This document shows positions 6,734 through 9,771 of a stretch of 9,771 bases of DNA, piece after piece. The stretch is from an uncultured Acetatifactor sp. (lineage in GTDB: Bacteria; Bacillota; Clostridia; Lachnospirales; Lachnospiraceae), in assembly GCA_910577185.1 (NCBI GenBank), contig CAJTLR010000100.1:1-9771 (forward strand). The letters are read 5' to 3'. The notes beneath the pieces are model-generated. The model was given only the letters and a program-made list of their open reading frames with translations. It was not told the origin of the DNA and ran no database searches. Position numbers and translations under genes: made by a program. Within the stretch, counting starts at the first letter, position 1. Each line of letters opens with the position of its first letter.

Positions 6734-6760
6734 TTGACGGAGACTTGACCATACATTGAC
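6734..6760 (+). promoter_or_regulatory. Three TTGAC direct repeats at 11-base spacing upstream of the STAND gene
   Basis: TTGAC occurs at 6734, 6745 and 6756, each exactly 11 bases from the next, so all lie on one face of the helix. The last copy ends 27 bases before the TTG start of the STAND gene. Direct repeats of this size and period are typical sites for OmpR/PhoB-type or SARP-type activators. One copy could also be a -35 box, but I see no good -10 at the right distance. The repeats are certain; the operator role is inference. Confidence 0.5.
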
Positions 6761-6787
6761 ATAAAAATTTTTAAGGGAGAAAATGAT

Positions 6788-7654
6788 TTGAGAAACCGAC
6801 TTACCTTTGCCAATATAATAAGCATACTTCTTGAGAATAAAAAGAAAACCTATCAGCAGCATCAGCTTGTCCGCAGCTTATTTTCCGCATACCTGAACGA
6901 TGAACTTTCAAGCGATGAAATATATGCAGAAGATAACACCATGTACAGCCGCTGGTGTACCGGAGCAAGACCGATACCTATGGAAATCCTGCGCATTTAT
7001 GAGGATAATAATTTTGAGGTCATGGAAGAAGATTTCCGGTGCAAAATCATTCCGAACCTGATAAATGAATCACAGGCACATTCCCAAATGGAAGAACTGA
7101 TCAATGACAGCCGCAATATCATCGGCAACAAAACCGCAGATGAAATGCTTGCACTTACTGATAATGCAGCATTTTTTACTGCCGTAGTCCGTTATGCTAT
7201 TCTGTCAGACCACAAACACAGCGGCTTATTTTCACCTGATTTATCCGATACCATACAAAACAGCCGCCTGCCCTCCATTACGAAAGAATTTGTAGGACGT
7301 AAAAATGAACTGAAAGAATGCGGGAAACTTTTGCAGGAACACCCCACACTTTTTATCAGCGGCGTGGCAGGGATCGGGAAAAGTGAATTTGCAAAATATT
7401 TTGCAGAAAAAAACCGTAAGAAATATACAAATATCATTTACCTCTATTATGTGGGAGATTTAGTGAAAAGCATTGCAGGCATGGAATTTGACAATGATAC
7501 CAGTGAAATGACCGAAGATATGCTTTTTGACAGACACTATAAGATATTAAAAAAGCTGCACTATGACAGCCTTATTATTCTTGATAATTTTAATGTATTT
7601 CCAAAGGATGACAGCTTTTTCAGGGAATTTGAGCAGAATGATTTCCAGCTATGA
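6788..7654 (+). CDS. STAND (NB-ARC-type) ATPase regulator, N-terminal part, frame broken at 3' end
   Basis: First half of a signal-transduction ATPase. Residues about 1-90 include YSRWCTGARPIPMEILRIY, which resembles the recognition-helix region of an XRE-type helix-turn-helix (compare 'SRWENGKRKP'). The NTPase domain starts at FVGR (168-171), with Walker A GVAGIGKS (192-199) and Walker B SLIILDNF (261-268). The frame ends at 288, before the sensor-1 motif, which begins immediately in the next frame (MITTRC, from 7651). One missing base near 7649-7651 would explain this, and the restored protein would be about 790 residues. The start is a TTG, with GGGAG 8 bases upstream. An ATG at 6783 in another frame meets TGA after two codons, so one lost T there would also be possible. 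STAND proteins act as ligand-gated switches; here the target is probably DNA, which is inference. Confidence 0.75.
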   Translation: MRNRLTFANIISILLENKKKTYQQHQLVRSLFSAYLNDELSSDEIYAEDNTMYSRWCTGARPIPMEILRIYEDNNFEVMEEDFRCKIIPNLINESQAHSQMEELINDSRNIIGNKTADEMLALTDNAAFFTAVVRYAILSDHKHSGLFSPDLSDTIQNSRLPSITKEFVGRKNELKECGKLLQEHPTLFISGVAGIGKSEFAKYFAEKNRKKYTNIIYLYYVGDLVKSIAGMEFDNDTSEMTEDMLFDRHYKILKKLHYDSLIILDNFNVFPKDDSFFREFEQNDFQL

Positions 7655-9153
7655 TAACCACCAGATGCTGTCCTACGCAGTACCCCATTATGGAATTAAA
7701 AAAGCTGGATATAGATACCGAACTGCCGGAACTGTTTTACCGTCTGTGCCCTTCCGCAAAGGAAAATACACTGGCAACAAAGCAAATCATACAAACCGTA
7801 CACAGCCATACGCTGACTGTTGTGTTGTCTGCGTTGTCCTTATCCGCAAGCGGAATGGAAGCGGAAGAACTGCTATATGAATTACAGACCTGCGGACTGA
7901 GCATTTCTTCCGGTGAAGCTGTTGAATTGTATAAGGATGGAGATTACACCGACGGACTGATGGCAGAGCATTTGAAAAAGCTGTTACAGCTTGGGAAACT
8001 GTCTGATCCCTGTCTTGATGTCCTGCGTAATCTTTCCCTGCTTTCTTCCTCCGGCGTATTAAAAAATGCTTTTAAGAACTGGCTGAAACTGCCCTCATTA
8101 AATGATGTAAACTATCTCGCCAAATACGGTTTTATCCATGATGACAGAGAAAACCGGAAAATCAGTCTGCACCCACTGATAAGGGAAATTGTTGCACTGG
8201 AAACTTTACCGTCCGTATCAAACTGCCATACACTGCTTGACAGTCTGCATTGCATCTGCCTTGTGCATGGACTGGAAGTTAAAAGAACGCAGAATGTAAT
8301 TGATTCGCTTATCAGCATTACAGAAAATATAATGATAGATATACCGGAAGATTATCTGCTGTTCCTTCAGGATATGTTCCCATATCTTGAAAAATATCTT
8401 GTAACAGACTATCTTCCAAAACTTGTAGAACGGATAGAATATGTAATGAAGCCGGATGCAAATGCTGGTCAGGATAATCCATACCATCAACTGAATGCGC
8501 ATTCCTGTTGCGACAGGGCGTTGCTTCTTGATTATAAAGCAGAACTGTTTCTTATCAAAAACGATTATAAAAATGCCTTGAAGAAACGGTTAAAAGCTGT
8601 CAGCGTCTTGGAACCATATCATACGGAAGATGCTGACCAGCGGACAGCAAATCTGCTTTCAAACCTATACAACAATCTTTCCAATACATACCTGCTAATA
8701 AAAAAGCCAAAAGAAGCTGCCAAGATGCTCCATACTGCTTTAACCATCCGTCAGGAATATGCACACCTTGGACTGGCAGAATCACATGATATGCTGCAAC
8801 AGTTGATGAACCTTACTAATATGTTGATTCTCTCCAAAAATGCAGAGATGGCAAAACAGGTTCTTTCTGCCTATGAAAGTCTTGTTTTAGAACATGAGGG
8901 AACACAAACTTTAGATAACGGAATCTGCCAGATGATGTATGGCGCGATTGCGCTTTCTGAGGGCAATGCTAAAGAAGCCGAACTTCATCTTTTATCTGCG
9001 GAGAATATTATTTTGGAAGTCATGGGAACCGATAACGATTATGCTAAAACTGTTTACTTGTATCTGAATAACCTGTATAGCCGCTGGCAGGAACCTGAAC
9101 AGGCTTTGGCATATAAAAATAAATATGAATGTCTCCTATTAGGAACGCTGTAA
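7651..9153 (+). CDS. STAND ATPase regulator, C-terminal part: sensor-1, winged helix, TPR-like repeats
   Basis: This 500-residue frame carries the remainder of the protein begun at 6788. Residues 3-5 (TTR) are the sensor-1 position of the NTPase core. LRNLSLLSSSGVLKNAFKNW (125-144) through ISLHPLIREIV (171-181) looks like the winged-helix region, with LHP in the place of the MHD motif of NB-ARC proteins. From about 290 to 490 are paired helices of TPR type (DYKNALKKRLKAVSVLEPY, NNLSNTYLLIKKPKEAAKML, AEMAKQVLSAYESLVLEHE, GNAKEAELHLLSAENIILEV, EPEQALAYKNKY), the usual ligand-sensing part. The ATG lies in an ATGA overlap with the stop of the first half, but no good ribosome binding site precedes it, and it would start in the middle of a folded domain. 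A frameshift mutation is therefore likelier than two designed subunits; sequencing error is also possible. Confidence 0.75.
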   Translation: MITTRCCPTQYPIMELKKLDIDTELPELFYRLCPSAKENTLATKQIIQTVHSHTLTVVLSALSLSASGMEAEELLYELQTCGLSISSGEAVELYKDGDYTDGLMAEHLKKLLQLGKLSDPCLDVLRNLSLLSSSGVLKNAFKNWLKLPSLNDVNYLAKYGFIHDDRENRKISLHPLIREIVALETLPSVSNCHTLLDSLHCICLVHGLEVKRTQNVIDSLISITENIMIDIPEDYLLFLQDMFPYLEKYLVTDYLPKLVERIEYVMKPDANAGQDNPYHQLNAHSCCDRALLLDYKAELFLIKNDYKNALKKRLKAVSVLEPYHTEDADQRTANLLSNLYNNLSNTYLLIKKPKEAAKMLHTALTIRQEYAHLGLAESHDMLQQLMNLTNMLILSKNAEMAKQVLSAYESLVLEHEGTQTLDNGICQMMYGAIALSEGNAKEAELHLLSAENIILEVMGTDNDYAKTVYLYLNNLYSRWQEPEQALAYKNKYECLLLGTL

Positions 9154-9216
9154 TATCAAGGCTTTTCGGAGCCTACACCCACAAAAAAATTTAATCAGAG
9201 CTATCACATTACGCAG

Positions 9217-9252
9217 AAAGCCGTCCGGCATGAAAAAACGGGCGGCTTTTTT
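9217..9252 (+). terminator. Intrinsic terminator after the STAND gene
   Basis: AAAGCCGTCCG pairs with CGGGCGGCTTT (11 pairs with one G-T wobble) around an 11-base loop, and the right arm runs into six Ts (9247-9252). It lies 64 bases after the STAND stop codon and separates that unit from the GC-rich gene at 9346. Confidence 0.85.
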
Positions 9253-9298
9253 GCGTGGATAGCCGGGAGGGAGGCGAAAAAATAGTAACAAAGTTTTA

Positions 9299-9313
9299 GC
9301 ACAAGATTTGTGC
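9299..9313. promoter_or_regulatory. Small inverted repeat upstream of the GC-rich gene
   Basis: GCACAA-GAT-TTGTGC is a perfect 6-base inverted repeat with a 3-base centre, 33 bases before the ATG at 9346. Its place between the terminator and the ribosome binding site fits an operator. No regulator can be assigned. Confidence 0.35.
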
Positions 9314-9345
9314 AACATTCACGAAATTAAAAAAGGAGGTAACGA

Positions 9346-9771
9346 ATGGCAGACGAAAAATTGAACGTGAGCCCGGAGGAAAATCCCCAGCCCAGCTTGT
9401 TCGATACTGGCCCGGCGGATGCTCCTGCCCCGGAAACATCCGCGCCGGAGCCCCCGGCCCCGGAGAACATTCCCGAGCAGGCCGCCGTGGATGCGCCCGC
9501 CCAGGATGCCCCGGCTGGTGCTCCCGGCGAGGTGAGTGTATCCGCTGACCAGATTGAAAAGCTGATGGCGGAGCGGCGGGCGGCGGAACGTGCGGAGGTG
9601 GAAAAGAACGAGCCGCCCGAACCGGAACAGCCGCCCACCCCGGCCCCGGAGGAAAAGGCCGCCGGGGAAAAGGGGCCCGCCAAAAAGGACAAGGCCGCCA
9701 AGGAAAAAGCGCCCGAGCCGGATAAGCCCAAGGGCAGGCGGGGCCGCAAGCCCAAGGAAGAAAAGGCGGGG
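9346..9771 (+). CDS. GC-rich gene, 5' part: disordered leader resembling ParB-like proteins of Tn1549-type elements
   Basis: The frame starts at ATG 9346 behind AAAGGAGGT (9332-9340) and runs off the window after 142 codons without a stop. The visible protein is low-complexity: MADEKLNVSPEENPQPSLFD, then stretches rich in Pro, Ala, Glu and Lys, a short helical segment VSADQIEKLMAERRAAERAE at about residues 65-85, and a basic AT-hook-like GRRGRKPK near the end (about 130-137). From memory, ParB/Spo0J-like partition proteins of Tn1549-related conjugative elements open with such a leader before the ParB nuclease-like domain. That domain would be outside the window, so the call is provisional. 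Base composition is far richer in G and C than the STAND gene, which suggests a different origin. The open frame on the opposite strand (9327-9755) is a shadow caused by this composition. Confidence 0.55.
   Translation, partial: MADEKLNVSPEENPQPSLFDTGPADAPAPETSAPEPPAPENIPEQAAVDAPAQDAPAGAPGEVSVSADQIEKLMAERRAAERAEVEKNEPPEPEQPPTPAPEEKAAGEKGPAKKDKAAKEKAPEPDKPKGRRGRKPKEEKAG

Noticed and set aside
7600..7654. Programmed -1 frameshift at the T run 7616-7620
   Set aside because: A shift there would hit the TGA at 7630-7632 before reaching the second frame, so this T run cannot join the halves.
9327..9755. 142-codon Gly/Ser/Ala-rich open frame on the minus strand
   Set aside because: It mirrors the GC-rich plus-strand gene, which has a strong AAAGGAGGT site; the frame is open because GC-rich codons avoid stops on both strands.

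Overview
The window reads as accessory, mobile-element DNA from a low-to-mid GC Gram-positive gut-type Firmicute (class Clostridia; a Lachnospiraceae- or Ruminococcaceae-like host is my inference). The grounds are strong GGAGG-type ribosome binding sites, the protein families present (IS21 transposition genes, a large serine recombinase, RhuM, a type I restriction specificity subunit, a STAND ATPase) and a GC-rich opening gene that resembles those of Tn1549-like integrative elements. It is a patchwork of fragments, not one intact operon.

Layout. Bases 1-2108 are the right-hand part of an IS21-family insertion sequence: istA (5' end outside the window), istB overlapping it by 11 bases, and a right end with two spaced copies of a TGGATCC...GCGAA terminal repeat. 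This element has landed in the 3' part of a serine recombinase gene on the minus strand (2057-2959), cutting it to 300 residues with an IS-encoded tail. Upstream of it on the same strand lie a RhuM-family gene (3034-4026) and a 50-residue gene (4124-4276) that is easily missed because the RhuM frame stays open across it.

Bases 4277-5129 hold no convincing gene but are rich in palindromes, including four dyads spaced about 35 bases apart between 4883 and 5002, followed by a sequence resembling a mobilisation nick region. Next comes an orphan piece of a type I specificity gene (hsdS, 5130-5981): one target-recognition domain with no start codon, bounded by two related 20-base repeats 801 bases apart and ending in a 12-base inverted repeat. 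RhuM genes are often found inside type I restriction loci, so RhuM and this fragment may be leftovers of one such locus.

From 5989 to 6787 are a 49-residue SHOCT-like gene (minus strand), an unrecognised minus-strand ORF that looks like a decayed gene, and three TTGAC repeats at exact 11-base intervals. These precede a STAND ATPase (6788-9153) with an HTH-like N-terminus, an NB-ARC-type NTPase core, a winged-helix region and a TPR-like C-terminus. Its reading frame is broken by one base between Walker B and the sensor-1 TTR motif, where the two halves meet in an ATGA overlap. A clear terminator (9217-9252) closes this unit. After a small inverted repeat, a very GC-rich gene begins at 9346 and runs off the window; its Pro/Ala/Glu/Lys-rich leader resembles the N-terminus of the ParB-like protein of Tn1549-type elements. 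The sharp change in composition suggests a boundary between two elements at about 9160-9345.

The most notable items are the broken STAND regulator with its 11-base-spaced repeats, the solitary hsdS cassette with repeat borders, and the evenly spaced palindrome array.
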